From the NCBI RefSeq assembly GCF_000015045.1, contig NC_008609.1, positions 3,138,001-3,202,000 on the forward strand: a stretch of DNA of 64,000 nucleotides. The letters are read 5' to 3'. The position numbers and the translations under genes are program-made. This document shows, one piece after another, positions 27,587 to 37,311 of this stretch; the stretch's first letter is position 1, and every line of letters starts with the position of its first letter. The DNA is from Pelobacter propionicus DSM 2379 (GTDB lineage: Bacteria; Desulfobacterota; Desulfuromonadia; Geobacterales; Pseudopelobacteraceae). Below the pieces are notes generated by a model that saw nothing but the letters and a program-made list of their open reading frames with translations, searched no databases and was not told the origin of the DNA.

Positions 27587-27717
27587 ACAACACCTCCAGC
27601 GCCATCCCCTCTCTCCGCCCGGCAGCAGCGACAGGCTATCGACCTGACTCCCGCTGCCTTCAGTTATCACATGCATTCCCATGACCACCTTATCTCAAAC
27701 CGGAGGATAGAACACCT

Positions 27718-28488
27718 ATGTCACTATTACAGGGCAAAAAAGCGCTCATCTTCGGCATTGCCAACGACAAGAGCATCGCCTGGGCCATTGCGCAGGCGAT
27801 GCACCGACAGGGAGCCGAACTGGCCGTCACCTATGCGGGAGAAGCACTGGAAAAGCGGGTCCGCCCCCTGGCGGAGTCACTGAACGCCACAGCAATCCTC
27901 CCCTGCAACGTCACCTGCGACGAGGACATAGCATCCGTAATAAAGCACCTCTCAACCATCTGGGACGGCATCGACATCATCGTCCATGCCATAGCCTTCG
28001 CCAACAAGGAAGAATTGAAGGGGACCATCCTCAACACCACCAGGGAAGGGTTCGCTACCGCCATGGACATCAGCGCCTACTCCTTCATCGCCATACTGAA
28101 GGAGGCACACGCCATGATGCAGGGGCGAAACGCAGCAGCACTGACCCTCACCTACCACGGCGCCAGGAAGGTCTTCCCCAATTACAATGTCATGGGCGTG
28201 GCCAAGGCGGCCCTGGAGGCATCGGTGCACTACCTGTCCGAGGCGCTCGGCCCCGAGGGTATCCGGGTCAACGCCATCTCAGCCGGCCCGATCCGCACCC
28301 TGGCATCGGCAGGCGTCAGCGGTTTCGCGCATATCCTCAACCAGGTTGAGGGTAAGGCGCCCCTGCGCCGCAACACCACCCAGGAAGACGTGGCCGGTTC
28401 GGCGGTCTACCTGTGCAGCGATCTGGCCAATGCCGTCACCGGCGAGGTTCACTACGTCGACTGCGGTTACAATGTGATCGGACTGTAG
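27718..28488 (+). CDS. fabI: Enoyl-[acyl-carrier-protein] reductase (NADH)
   Basis: A 256-residue SDR-type enzyme performing the last reduction in fatty-acid elongation. The FabI-specific nucleotide motif is GIANDKSIAWAIA, with HAIAFANKEELKG after beta-4. The catalytic Tyr and Lys lie in NYNVMGVAKAALE, and NAISAGPIRTLAS is the substrate-loop region. Length matches the family. GGAGG precedes the ATG. A 10-bp hairpin follows 30 bases after the stop. Confidence 0.95.
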   Translation: MSLLQGKKALIFGIANDKSIAWAIAQAMHRQGAELAVTYAGEALEKRVRPLAESLNATAILPCNVTCDEDIASVIKHLSTIWDGIDIIVHAIAFANKEELKGTILNTTREGFATAMDISAYSFIAILKEAHAMMQGRNAAALTLTYHGARKVFPNYNVMGVAKAALEASVHYLSEALGPEGIRVNAISAGPIRTLASAGVSGFAHILNQVEGKAPLRRNTTQEDVAGSAVYLCSDLANAVTGEVHYVDCGYNVIGL

Positions 28489-28517
28489 CCTCCCCCAGCA
28501 CGACACCCGAATAAAGA

Positions 28518-28548
28518 AGGCCCTGGATGCCGGAATGGTCCAGGGCCT
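28518..28548 (+). terminator. Hairpin after fabI
   Basis: AGGCCCTGGA (28518-28527) pairs with TCCAGGGCCT (28539-28548) around an 11-base loop. There is no long T-run (TCTACATT follows), so termination may be partial and some readthrough into hflX is possible. Confidence 0.55.
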
Positions 28549-28584
28549 CTACATTGCCACCTCACGGCCTGGAACGCCGCGCGC

Positions 28585-30327
28585 TTGCCATCGGCCCGCG
28601 GACGCAGTATCCTGAAAAGCATCTTCAGATCCTGGCAGCAACGGAGTCATCCCATCAAAGAAGTATTCGGCAATCTCACGGGGCTGAAAACCAGCCAGAT
28701 CCAGGCCCTTGAACGGCTCTACCGGCGGCGCATTCCCCAAGCCGAGTTTTGCACCCAAGAACTGGCCGGCAGACTGGTGGAGCTTTCCCTCGACATCCGC
28801 CGCCAGATCGGCATCTTGGTCAACCGTTCCGGCATGGTGGAATACGTCATCGTCGGCGACGAACGGGGACTGGTCATTCCGGAACTGCGCGACTATCCCT
28901 TGGGAAAGCGCCCCTTGCGCGGACTGCGCCTGATCCACACCCATTTAAAGAACGAGCAGGTCAGTGAAGACGACCTGACCGACCTCTCCCTGCTTCGCCT
29001 GGACCTGCTGGCAGCCCTGCTGTTCTCTCCCGAAAAACGCAGAATTTCCGTTCAGATGGCCTGGATCTCCCCGACCAGCTCCGGTCCGTCGACCATTACC
29101 GGTGCGATCACTACTTTCGAGCGGGTCGACCTGGAGTGTGCCCGCTTCCTGGAGGAACTGGAGGCTGACCTGTCGCGCTCCACGCGTGCCAAGAGCAGCG
29201 GCGTCGAGGCGCTGGAGCGTGCGATCCTGGTCTCCGTCACCGTGGAGGGGACACGCCAGGAGGCTGAGGATTCCATCATGGAACTGCGCGAACTGGCCCG
29301 CACCGCGCAGATCGAGGTCCTGGACGAGTTCATCCAGCGGCCGCGCAGCATCAACCCCCGCTTCGTCATGGGAGAGGGCAAGATGCGCGACGTGGTCATC
29401 CGGGCCCTGCAGCACGGCGCCACCATGCTGATTTTCGACCAGGAGCTGACCCCGGCCCAGATCCGGTCCATCTCTGCCATGACCGAGCTGAAAGCCATCG
29501 ACCGCAGCCAGCTGATCCTGGACATCTTCGCCCGCCGCGCCCAGACCCTTGACGGCAAGGTTCAGGTGGAGCTGGCACAACTGAAATACCTGCTGCCGCG
29601 CCTGACCGGACGGGGCGTGCAGATGTCGCGGCTGATGGGGGGCATCGGGGGGCGCGGACCGGGCGAGACCAAGCTGGAGACCGACCGTCGCCGCATCCGC
29701 GACCGCATCGCCAGCCTGGAACGCGAACTGAAGGAACTCTCCCGCGGCCGCGACCAGCGCAGGCGCAAGCGGGTCAAGGCCAGCGTGCCGATCGTTTCCA
29801 TCGTCGGCTATACCAACGCCGGCAAGTCCACCCTGCTCAACACCCTCACCAAGAGCAGGGTGTTTACCGAGGACCTGCTCTTCGCCACCCTGGACACATC
29901 CACCCGCAGGCTGCGTTTCCCCCTCGAACGCGAGGTAATCATCACCGACACGGTCGGATTCATCCGTTCCCTCCCCGCATCGCTCTTGGGTGCCTTCAAG
30001 GCTACCCTGGAGGAACTGCGGGACGCCGATCTGCTGCTGCATGTGGTGGACGCTTCAAATCCCCGTTTCGAGACCCACATCCAACAGGTTAACCGCATCC
30101 TGGACGAACTGGAACTGGGCGACAAACCACGGCTTTTAATCTTCAACAAGTCCGACCTGCTCGCCAAACTGAAAAAGAGCGACACCATCGCCTTCCTGAG
30201 GGTGCGCCAGTTTGCCCGCACCTGCGGCGGCATCATGATTGCAGCCACCGACCGCACGAGCATGTCACCACTCCTGGAGGAGTTGCAACGACGCTTCTGG
30301 CCGGACGAGTCGTCCCTGATTGATTGA
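28585..30327 (+). CDS. hflX: Ribosome-associated GTPase HflX
   Basis: HflX binds ribosomes and splits stalled or stressed 70S particles. The frame has the N-terminal HflX domain (from LERLYRRRIPQ), the GGIGGRGPGETKLETDRR linker typical of the family, then the GTPase domain with G1 GYTNAGKST, G3 DTVGF and G4 NKSD. The coordinates use the first ordinary start codon, a TTG at 28585, which has no binding site. A better initiation region is GGAG at 28643-28646 followed 7 bases later by an in-frame ATC at 28654, giving IKEVFGNLTGLK as N-terminus and 557 residues, about the usual length. The true start is therefore uncertain. A strong promoter for the next gene overlaps its stop codon. Confidence 0.9.
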   Translation: MPSARGRSILKSIFRSWQQRSHPIKEVFGNLTGLKTSQIQALERLYRRRIPQAEFCTQELAGRLVELSLDIRRQIGILVNRSGMVEYVIVGDERGLVIPELRDYPLGKRPLRGLRLIHTHLKNEQVSEDDLTDLSLLRLDLLAALLFSPEKRRISVQMAWISPTSSGPSTITGAITTFERVDLECARFLEELEADLSRSTRAKSSGVEALERAILVSVTVEGTRQEAEDSIMELRELARTAQIEVLDEFIQRPRSINPRFVMGEGKMRDVVIRALQHGATMLIFDQELTPAQIRSISAMTELKAIDRSQLILDIFARRAQTLDGKVQVELAQLKYLLPRLTGRGVQMSRLMGGIGGRGPGETKLETDRRRIRDRIASLERELKELSRGRDQRRRKRVKASVPIVSIVGYTNAGKSTLLNTLTKSRVFTEDLLFATLDTSTRRLRFPLEREVIITDTVGFIRSLPASLLGAFKATLEELRDADLLLHVVDASNPRFETHIQQVNRILDELELGDKPRLLIFNKSDLLAKLKKSDTIAFLRVRQFARTCGGIMIAATDRTSMSPLLEELQRRFWPDESSLID

Positions 30328-30353
30328 CATAAACCGCGATTTGCCTGTATAGT
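30324..30353 (+). promoter_or_regulatory. Strong predicted promoter of the transpeptidase gene
   Basis: TTGACA (30324-30329) and TATAGT (30348-30353) are 18 bases apart: a perfect -35 and a 5/6 -10. The hflX stop codon (30325-30327) lies inside the -35 hexamer. The start point would be near 30360, about 23 bases before the coding start. Confidence 0.6.
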
Positions 30354-30382
30354 CTCGCACATCTCACAGATCCCGGAATGCC

Positions 30383-31780
30383 ATGCAGGACCTCAAATAT
30401 CTGACTGAAAAAAAACGTTTCCCCCTGATCGCCACCTCCAGAGCCAACAAGGGCAACCGAAAATTGGCGGCCTCTCGTCATCACCTCTCGCGCCAACTGA
30501 GTCTGTCCAGCGAGGAGAAGCGCCGTCGTTTCAAGCAGCTGCTGCTGGTTCTGGCCGCCCTGGCGGTGATAACACCGCTCTGCCTGTACACCTTGCGCGC
30601 GGTACCCGCTGCTGCCAGGGGAATGGTAGCATGGCTCCAGAAGCAGCGCAGCCAGACCCCCCGGGAGGCCTTGGCCGCAAAACAGCCCGAGGCCAGCCCC
30701 TTCCAGATGGCCACCTCGCTCTTGGACTCCGCCGTCATGGACGGCGACCGCTTCACGGCCCGAACCGGCAAGGGCGACACGCTTCACTACACTATCCAGG
30801 GTGATCTGCAGAAACGGGTCCATGACTTCATGGCGGACAGGGAGGTCCCCTACGGCGTCTTTGTGGCCATCGAACCTGCGACCGGCAGGATTCTGGCCAT
30901 GACCGCCCACTCATCCATCAACCCGGAGTGGGAACGTCACGCATTTTTCGACGTCTACCCCATGGCTTCGCTGTTCAAGATCGTCACCGCCTCGGCAGCC
31001 CTGGAAAACAGACTCATGACCCCTGATACCGTTGTGGAATTCCGCGGCGGATTCGTTTCCGAGAGTCCCCGTTATTGGCAGGCCAGCCCGCGCGGCAGGA
31101 ACAACCGCCTGGACGTGAGCTGTGCCATGGGCAAGTCAGTCAACCCGGTCTACGGGAGGGTTGCAGCCGACATCGCCGGTAAGACCAATGTCATGCAATC
31201 GGTAAACAGGTTCGGGTTCAACCAGAAACTGCTGCCGGGCATCCCGGTCAAGGAGAGCCAGGCAATGGAGCCGCTGGATGACCATGGCCTGATGCTCATG
31301 GGGGCGGGCCTGGACCACGAGGTAAAGATCTCGCCGCTACATGCCGCCGCCATGATGGCGGCCATTGCCAACAACGGCCGCATGATGTCTCCCGGCCTGA
31401 CCGAGAGCCTGACCGCCCCGTCCGGAAAGGCCAGGCTTACCCATACCCCCCGCGAGATCCGCCGCCTCGTTTCTCCCGAAACGGCCCAATCCCTGACCCG
31501 CATGCTCTCCAGCACCGTGACCAGCGGAACATCCCGCAGGGCGTTCCACGACCGCCAGGGGCGTCCTTTCCTGGATGTTGACGTCTGCGCCAAGACCGGC
31601 TCCATCGATGGCACCGATCCCCAGGGGCACTATTCCTGGTTCGCTGCCTTCGCGCCGGCCCAGAATCCGCGTATCGCCCTGGTGGCCCTGGTCATCAACC
31701 AGGACCGTTGGAAGATCAAATCCTCCCAGGTGGGGCAACAGGCCCTGATGGCGTTTTTCGACAGGGAGAGGAATCCCTAG
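30383..31780 (+). CDS. Short class-B-like penicillin-binding transpeptidase
   Basis: A 465-residue membrane-anchored peptidoglycan transpeptidase. A basic cytosolic N-terminus leads to one transmembrane helix (about 52-70). The active-site motifs are SLFK at 196-199, SVN at 252-254 and KTG at 404-406. The long dimerisation domain of PBP2/PBP3 and any glycosyltransferase domain are missing: only about 120 residues separate the membrane helix from the catalytic domain. The family resembles small FtsI/MrdA-like proteins of unknown specific role. Its own strong promoter suggests independent expression from hflX. Confidence 0.87.
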   Translation: MQDLKYLTEKKRFPLIATSRANKGNRKLAASRHHLSRQLSLSSEEKRRRFKQLLLVLAALAVITPLCLYTLRAVPAAARGMVAWLQKQRSQTPREALAAKQPEASPFQMATSLLDSAVMDGDRFTARTGKGDTLHYTIQGDLQKRVHDFMADREVPYGVFVAIEPATGRILAMTAHSSINPEWERHAFFDVYPMASLFKIVTASAALENRLMTPDTVVEFRGGFVSESPRYWQASPRGRNNRLDVSCAMGKSVNPVYGRVAADIAGKTNVMQSVNRFGFNQKLLPGIPVKESQAMEPLDDHGLMLMGAGLDHEVKISPLHAAAMMAAIANNGRMMSPGLTESLTAPSGKARLTHTPREIRRLVSPETAQSLTRMLSSTVTSGTSRRAFHDRQGRPFLDVDVCAKTGSIDGTDPQGHYSWFAAFAPAQNPRIALVALVINQDRWKIKSSQVGQQALMAFFDRERNP

Positions 31781-31800
31781 CGCCCACGCTGGGTTTGCCC

Positions 31801-32532
31801 CTACGGGCGATCAGGCAGGTACTCGCTGAGACGTAGCCTGCCTGCCACCATCTCGCCATAGGTCAGGCGCTCCATCCACTCCCCCAGGGAGAGGATCGTG
31901 AAGGAACCGCAATCCAGTTCCTCGCAGAAGGCCAGATGAAAATGGCCGGTGACCAGCCCGGTGCACCCCATGCGGTGCACCGAACGGGCAAAGTCACGGA
32001 TGATCCGGCCGTAATCCCAACGCACCGACTTGCTCCCATAGCTGGAGCGGCTGGCATGCTGGAGGCGCTCCCTGATACACAGCGCCAACGCGGGGGGAAC
32101 GTGCCTGACCGTCGCGGCGGCCAGACGGTTGCGCAGCACAAGGCGCAGCAGGCGGTAACCGTGGTCGGCCCGGTTGATCTGGTCGCCATGGCAGAGAAAG
32201 AGCCGCCTCCCCTGAACCGTGCGGATGGCAGGCCTGGTATGAACTTCGGCTGCCAGACGCTCGTAAAAGATGCTGCCCAGGTGGAAATCGTGATTACCCT
32301 CGAAGTAAACCAGACGACAGCCGCTCCGTTTCAGCGCCAGCAGCGCATCCAGCAGCGGATCGTACTGCCGGAAGGGGTGGGAGGGAAAACCGATCCAGAA
32401 ATCGAACAGGTCGCCCATGATGAACAGGGTTTCCGTGATTCCCTCAAGACCGCGCAGAAAGCGGAGCAGCATCCGGTAATTTAAATCGTCGGGGGACCTC
32501 AGGTGGGCATCGGCGAGAAAGATCGTACGCAT
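31801..32532 (-). CDS. lpxH: UDP-2,3-diacylglucosamine diphosphatase-type metallophosphoesterase
   Basis: A 243-residue calcineurin-like hydrolase of the LpxH kind, which makes lipid X in lipid A synthesis. Metal-binding motifs are FLADAHL, GDLFDFW, GNHD, CHGDQ and GHFH. The ATG at 32532 gives the standard N-terminus MRTIFLADAHL, but no Shine-Dalgarno is present upstream, where the strand reads CCCCCC. The frame stays open to 32664, overlapping the divergent gene at 32594, which is unlikely to be coding. It is convergent with the transpeptidase gene (20 bases apart). Confidence 0.82.
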   Translation of the reverse strand: MRTIFLADAHLRSPDDLNYRMLLRFLRGLEGITETLFIMGDLFDFWIGFPSHPFRQYDPLLDALLALKRSGCRLVYFEGNHDFHLGSIFYERLAAEVHTRPAIRTVQGRRLFLCHGDQINRADHGYRLLRLVLRNRLAAATVRHVPPALALCIRERLQHASRSSYGSKSVRWDYGRIIRDFARSVHRMGCTGLVTGHFHLAFCEELDCGSFTILSLGEWMERLTYGEMVAGRLRLSEYLPDRP

Positions 32533-32593
32533 AGTGGGGGGAATTGTGCTGTCACTCCCCGCGGAAGTCAACAAGGAATAGAGGTCTGACACT

Positions 32594-33049
32594 ATGGCAT
32601 TTGTGCACAACGTTGAAATTGTCTGGGATGAACTGATTGACGCATTCAGCAGCGGCCAGGGCAACCGGGTCTACTTCCTGGACAACCAGACAGGAGAAAT
32701 CTTCTTTGTTCCCACGACTCTCGAAGACGATGAGTTCTGGCGGCAAATGGAGAGCAACCGGGAGCGTTTCCTGGAGATTCCCCGCTTCGACTACAGTGTT
32801 GAACGTCAGATCATGAACGGCTTCATCGGCGCCATCGAGGATGCCGGCCTGAAGAAACTGCTGGGCAGTTCGGTCAACGGCAGAAAGCCGTTCGGCAACC
32901 TCAACGACATCCTCTCCTTCTTCCCCGAAGAACTGGCACGCCTGAAAGAGATCAAGGACGAATTTCTCACCAGTCGGGTCAGGCAATGGCTGGAGGTAAA
33001 CAACCTGTTTACCGCTGAAACCCTCTCCGTAAGTCTTTCCCGCATCTGA
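32594..33049 (+). CDS. UPF0158 family protein
   Basis: A 151-residue soluble acidic protein. The pattern WDELIDAFSSG, then YFLDNQTGEIFFV, FLEIPRFDYS and a C-terminal VRQWLEVNNL matches the UPF0158 family, whose function is not established. It is divergent from lpxH and followed after 12 bases by the permease gene, so the two likely form a small operon. GAATAGAGGT precedes the ATG. Confidence 0.75.
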   Translation: MAFVHNVEIVWDELIDAFSSGQGNRVYFLDNQTGEIFFVPTTLEDDEFWRQMESNRERFLEIPRFDYSVERQIMNGFIGAIEDAGLKKLLGSSVNGRKPFGNLNDILSFFPEELARLKEIKDEFLTSRVRQWLEVNNLFTAETLSVSLSRI

Positions 33050-33061
33050 CACGGGTGAAAT

Positions 33062-34117
33062 GTGAGTCACTCGCTCCATGGCATGCATCGCGGTGACTAC
33101 GGCAAACTGATCGCCGTCATCCTGCTGCTCTGCCTGATTGCGGCGGCCGGATACGCGCTGCAGCATACCATATCCTGCTTCCTGCTCTCCTGGGTCATCG
33201 CCTATCTGCTGGACCCACTGGTGATGCGCATCGAGAAGCGCACCTTACGGCGCACCCGCGCCCTGGTGTTGCTTTACGCCATCCTGGGCATTCTGAGCAT
33301 CTTCTTCATGGCTATCATGGTGCCCAAACTGACCATGGGGTGGGACAGCTTTGTCGAAGACCTGCCGCTGTACATCCAGAAGATCAAGCAGATCGCCCTG
33401 GAGTGGAAGATCAGGCTCCCCGACCGCTATGGTTCGGACGAAATCCAGTGGCTGATCGACAAGGTTTCCAACAACATCGACTCCGCGGCCCAGAAGGCGG
33501 GAGTGATGGTCTACTCCTTCGGCAGCCGCATCTTCTTCAACATCTTCAACATCGTCCTCTCGCCCATACTGGTCTTCTTCATGCTGTACTACAAGCAGAC
33601 CGTCATCGACACCCTGAAATCCTGGCTTCCGGAGGAGCGCAAGGCGGTCATCATCGACATCGGCCTGGAAGTCAACCGCAGCATCGGTGGCTACCTGCGC
33701 GGCCAGGTAATCGTCTCCATCATCGTGGCGCTGCTGTCAACAGTCGCGCTGCTGGTCCTGGACATAGCCCACCCGATCTTCTGCGGCATCTTCGCCGGCG
33801 CGGCATCGGTGCTCCCCTTCATCGGCGTGCTCATCGCCACCCTGCCGGCCCTGTTCTTCGCCTGGTACCAGTACCAGAGCATCGCCATCCTCAGCCAAAC
33901 CGGTTTCGCCTTTGCCCTGATCTATTTCCTGGAGGGGTACATCATCAAGCCGCTGATCTTCAAGGAGTCCATGAACCTAAACCCCCTGATGACCATCGTC
34001 ATGGTCATGGCGCTGGGAGAGCTGCTCGGCTTCTGGGGCATCATGCTGGCGCTGCCAATAGCCGCGGCTATCAAGATTACCTGGGGACATTATCTCAGGG
34101 GGGACTTCGCCACCTGA
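33062..34117 (+). CDS. AI-2E family membrane permease
   Basis: A 351-residue polytopic protein of the AI-2E/TqsA/PerM family. About eight hydrophobic helices are visible (for example 17-37, 42-60, 69-91, 155-175, 215-245, 250-270, 285-300, 310-340), with the family region IGGYLRGQVIVSIIVA and the loop EGYIIKPLIF. Members transport small molecules or sodium; the substrate here is unknown. The start is GTG at 33062 with GGGTGAAA upstream. It lies 12 bases after the UPF0158 gene. Confidence 0.87.
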   Translation: MSHSLHGMHRGDYGKLIAVILLLCLIAAAGYALQHTISCFLLSWVIAYLLDPLVMRIEKRTLRRTRALVLLYAILGILSIFFMAIMVPKLTMGWDSFVEDLPLYIQKIKQIALEWKIRLPDRYGSDEIQWLIDKVSNNIDSAAQKAGVMVYSFGSRIFFNIFNIVLSPILVFFMLYYKQTVIDTLKSWLPEERKAVIIDIGLEVNRSIGGYLRGQVIVSIIVALLSTVALLVLDIAHPIFCGIFAGAASVLPFIGVLIATLPALFFAWYQYQSIAILSQTGFAFALIYFLEGYIIKPLIFKESMNLNPLMTIVMVMALGELLGFWGIMLALPIAAAIKITWGHYLRGDFAT

Positions 34118-34252
34118 AGCGCAGCCGGCCTGGCTGACCAGGTTTTGCTCCCCTCTGCATACCACGAACGCCCGACAGAACCGGACTGCGGGAACGCCCA
34201 TGGCAGAAATCCCACGGGTCGCGTCTGCCCAAGGCGTTTCCGGAGCACAGCC

Positions 34253-36640
34253 ATGACCACAACCGTAATGAGCATAACCGGGATGTCCTGCGCCAGTTGC
34301 GCCACCCGGATCGAAAAGGCGGTCACCGCTCTGGAGGGGGTCTCCACGGCCACGGTCAACCTGGCCCTCCAGGAGCTGGTCGTCACCCACGACGAGTCAT
34401 CCGCTTCCGCGGATATGATCTCCGGAACCGTGGAGAAGCTGGGCTACGCCGTGGCCCGCCCGAAACCGGCTGGCGAGCTGACCTTCGGGGTGCGCGGCCT
34501 GCACTGCGCATCCTGCGTGAACCGGCTGGAGGCGAAACTCAAACAGGAGCCGGCCATCGACAGCGCCATGGTCAACCTGGCAACGGAAACGGCCTTCGTC
34601 CGCTTCGACCCCCGGCGCCTGGACATGGCCGCCATATTCGCCTTGGTGAGCGACGCCGGTTATACGCCGGTGGAGGTGCGGCAGGAGGATACTGCCGCCA
34701 GGGACGACCTGCGCTCCCAGCGCAACTGGATGATCTTCTCCCTGCTGCTGTCGCTGCCGATCATGTTCACCATGGGCATGCACCACAACCGCGCCGTCAT
34801 GCAGCTCAACTGCCTCCTGGCAACGGCTCTGCAGTTCTCGGCCGGCCTGGTCTTCTACCGCGGCGCCTGGGCGGCCCTGCGCAACGGAAGCGCCACTATG
34901 GACCTGCTGGTGGCGCTGGGAACCTCTGCCGCCTATGTCTACTCCCTGCTCTCCTACTCCGGCCTGCTCGGCCCCGGTCACGCGGTCTTCTTCGAGACAT
35001 CGGCCATGCTGATCGCCTTCATCCGGCTGGGCAAATTCCTGGAAGCTCGCGCCCGGGGCAAGGCGGGCGAGGCGCTGAAGAGACTGCTCCACCTGCAGAG
35101 CGACAGAGCCCGCCTGCTGACCGACGAGGGGGAGAAGGAAGTGCCGGCATCCCTGGTTAGGATCGGAGATATGCTGCTGGTGCGCCCCGGAGAGATCATC
35201 CCGGTGGATGGCGAAGTGGTGGAGGGGAGCAGCGCGGTGAACGAATCCATGGTCACCGGAGAGTCTCTGCCGGTGCTGAAGGAGGCCGGCGACAGCGTCA
35301 CCGGCGCCACCATCAACACCAACGGCGTGCTGCGTGTACGCGCCACCCGTATCGGCGAAGAGACCCTGCTCTCCCAGATCGTACGCATGGTGCGCGAGGC
35401 CCAGGGAGACAAGGCGCCCATCCAGCGCTTCGCCGACACCGTTTCCAGCTGGTTCGTGCCCGCCGTCATCATCCTGGCCCTGATCACCTTCTCGACCTGG
35501 TTCCTCGTCCTGCAGGCCCCCTTCCTGACCGCCTTCACGTTTGCCATCGCCGTGATCGTCATCGCCTGTCCCTGCGCCATGGGTCTGGCAACTCCAACCG
35601 CGATCATGGTCGGCAGCGGCGTTGCCCTGGGGCGCGGCATCCTGGTCAAGCGCGGCTCGGCCTTGGAGATCATCTCCCGTCTGGAGGTACTGCTCCTGGA
35701 CAAGACCGGCACCCTGACCACCGGAATCCCCACCATGACCGATCTGATCCCGATCCGCGGCGTCGACCAGGACCGACTGCTGGAGTGCCTGGCAACGGCC
35801 GAGGCCTGCTCGACCCACCCGCTGAGCCAGGCCGTGCTCAGAGCAGCGGCAAAGGCCGGCATCCAGCCGGGCCAGGGGGGCGACATCCAGGAGCAGGCCG
35901 GCTACGGCATCACCTGCAGCTATGCCGGTTTTCACCTTGCGGCGGGGAACGAACGCTTGATGGAGCAGGAGGGGGTCAACCTGACCCCCCTGGCCGAAAG
36001 AAGCGCCGAACTGGCCCAGGCCGGCAAGTCGTTGATCTTCGTGGCTGCCCAGGGGACCCTGGTGGGACTGGCCGCCTTTGCCGACACGTTGAAGCCACAC
36101 TCCAAACAGGCCGTGCAGGAACTGCGCAGCATGGGGATCAGGACCTGCATGATCACCGGCGATCACCGTGACGTGGCGACCATCGTGGCCGAACAGGTGG
36201 GCGTGGATCAGTTCGAAGCCCAGGTCCTGCCGGAGCGCAAGCAGGATCTGGTCAAACAGTACCAGCAGGGAGGCGTAATCACCGCCATGGTGGGGGACGG
36301 CATCAACGATGCCCCGGCCCTGGCACAGGCCGACATCGGTATCGCCATCGGCGGCGGCACGGACGTGGCAAAAGAGACCGGCGACATCGTGCTGATGCGC
36401 GACGACCTGCTGGACGTCGTGCGCGCCATCAGGATCGGTCGGGCTACCCTGGCCAAGGTCAGGCAGAACTTGTTCTGGGCTCTTGCTTACAACGTCCTGG
36501 GCATCCCTGTGGCGGCTGGCCTACTCTCCCCCCTGGGCATCACCCTCAAGCCGGAATACGCCGGGCTGGCCATGGCCCTCTCCTCGGTTTCGGTGGTGGT
36601 CAACTCGATCATGATCAGGCGGGTTGAGCGGGAACTGTGA
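34253..36640 (+). CDS. copA: Copper-exporting P-type ATPase
   Basis: A 795-residue P1B-type ATPase pumping Cu(I) out of the cytosol. Two N-terminal heavy-metal-associated domains carry GMSCASC (Cys13, Cys16) and GLHCASC (Cys85, Cys88). Eight membrane helices include the CPC metal site at 439-441. TGES is the actuator motif, Asp483 in DKTGTLT is phosphorylated, and [14 protein letters not shown] is the hinge. The ATG at 34253 has CGGAG upstream; the frame is open from 34145. A CusA-type pump is encoded at 60614, so copper may be handled at both membranes. A hairpin follows at 36713. Confidence 0.94.
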   Translation: MTTTVMSITGMSCASCATRIEKAVTALEGVSTATVNLALQELVVTHDESSASADMISGTVEKLGYAVARPKPAGELTFGVRGLHCASCVNRLEAKLKQEPAIDSAMVNLATETAFVRFDPRRLDMAAIFALVSDAGYTPVEVRQEDTAARDDLRSQRNWMIFSLLLSLPIMFTMGMHHNRAVMQLNCLLATALQFSAGLVFYRGAWAALRNGSATMDLLVALGTSAAYVYSLLSYSGLLGPGHAVFFETSAMLIAFIRLGKFLEARARGKAGEALKRLLHLQSDRARLLTDEGEKEVPASLVRIGDMLLVRPGEIIPVDGEVVEGSSAVNESMVTGESLPVLKEAGDSVTGATINTNGVLRVRATRIGEETLLSQIVRMVREAQGDKAPIQRFADTVSSWFVPAVIILALITFSTWFLVLQAPFLTAFTFAIAVIVIACPCAMGLATPTAIMVGSGVALGRGILVKRGSALEIISRLEVLLLDKTGTLTTGIPTMTDLIPIRGVDQDRLLECLATAEACSTHPLSQAVLRAAAKAGIQPGQGGDIQEQAGYGITCSYAGFHLAAGNERLMEQEGVNLTPLAERSAELAQAGKSLIFVAAQGTLVGLAAFADTLKPHSKQAVQELRSMGIRTCMITGDHRDVATIVAEQVGVDQFEAQVLPERKQDLVKQYQQGGVITAMVGDGINDAPALAQADIGIAIGGGTDVAKETGDIVLMRDDLLDVVRAIRIGRATLAKVRQNLFWALAYNVLGIPVAAGLLSPLGITLKPEYAGLAMALSSVSVVVNSIMIRRVEREL

Positions 36641-36712
36641 CGGGTCCTGGCTGAAGGGGCAGCTCACACAAGCTGGCAAGAAACTGGCTGGAACTACGGG
36701 TGGGGGAAAGAG

Positions 36713-36746
36713 GTCGTGGAAACGCGGCATCCCGCGCCTCCACGAC
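36713..36746. terminator. Bidirectional hairpin between copA and tpx
   Basis: GTCGTGGA (36713-36720) pairs with TCCACGAC (36739-36746), and CGCGG/CCGCG forms an inner stem. It lies between the convergent copA and tpx genes, and on the minus strand is followed by CTCTTTCC. It can serve both genes. Confidence 0.6.
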
Positions 36747-36757
36747 CGGTGCGGTAT

Positions 36758-37267
36758 CTACAGAAGCGCCTTGGCCGCCTCAAGTACGGCGGCGTAGTCG
36801 GGCTCATGGGTGATTTCCGGAACGAGCTGGATATAGCGGATGGTATCGCTGGCATCCAGGACAAAGATGGCGCGGGCCAGCAGCATCAGTTCCTTGATCA
36901 TCACGCCGTAGGCGCTGCCGAAGGCGCGATCACGGTAGTCGGAGAGGGTGATCACCCGGTCGATGCCGGCCGCGCCGCACCAGCGCCCCTGGGCAAAGGG
37001 GAGATCCTGGCTGATGGTCAGCACCACCACATCCCCCTTCAGGTTGGCCGCTTCCTGGTTGAAGCGTCGCGTCTCGGTATCGCACACCGGAGTATCCAGG
37101 GATGGCACCGTGCAGATGATCTTCACCTTGCCGGCATAGTTGGCCAGTGTCACGGGAGCAAGCCCGTTGTCCAGAACGAAAAAATCAGGCGCCTTGGCGC
37201 CGACCTTCAATTCCGAGCCAAGCAATGTCAAAGGATTGCCCATAAAGGTTACGGTTCGTTCACTCAT
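36758..37267 (-). CDS. tpx: Thiol peroxidase (atypical 2-Cys peroxiredoxin)
   Basis: A 169-residue Tpx that reduces peroxides, regenerated by thioredoxin. Peroxidatic Cys62 lies in SLDTPVCDTETRRF and resolving Cys97 in GRWCGA, the spacing typical of Tpx. The ATG at 37267 follows AAAGGAGG; a longer frame to 37444 overlaps the NUDIX gene and is not used. It stands 44 bases after the NUDIX gene on the same strand. Confidence 0.94.
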   Translation of the reverse strand: MSERTVTFMGNPLTLLGSELKVGAKAPDFFVLDNGLAPVTLANYAGKVKIICTVPSLDTPVCDTETRRFNQEAANLKGDVVVLTISQDLPFAQGRWCGAAGIDRVITLSDYRDRAFGSAYGVMIKELMLLARAIFVLDASDTIRYIQLVPEITHEPDYAAVLEAAKALL

Positions 37268-37311
37268 CGAAATCCTCCTTTTGCGTTCAGAATAATGCTT
37301 CGCGGAGCAGC

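Noticed and set aside
34397-36166. 589-codon open frame on the minus strand
   Set aside because: Antisense to copA with low-complexity Gln/His/Gly composition and no recognisable motif.
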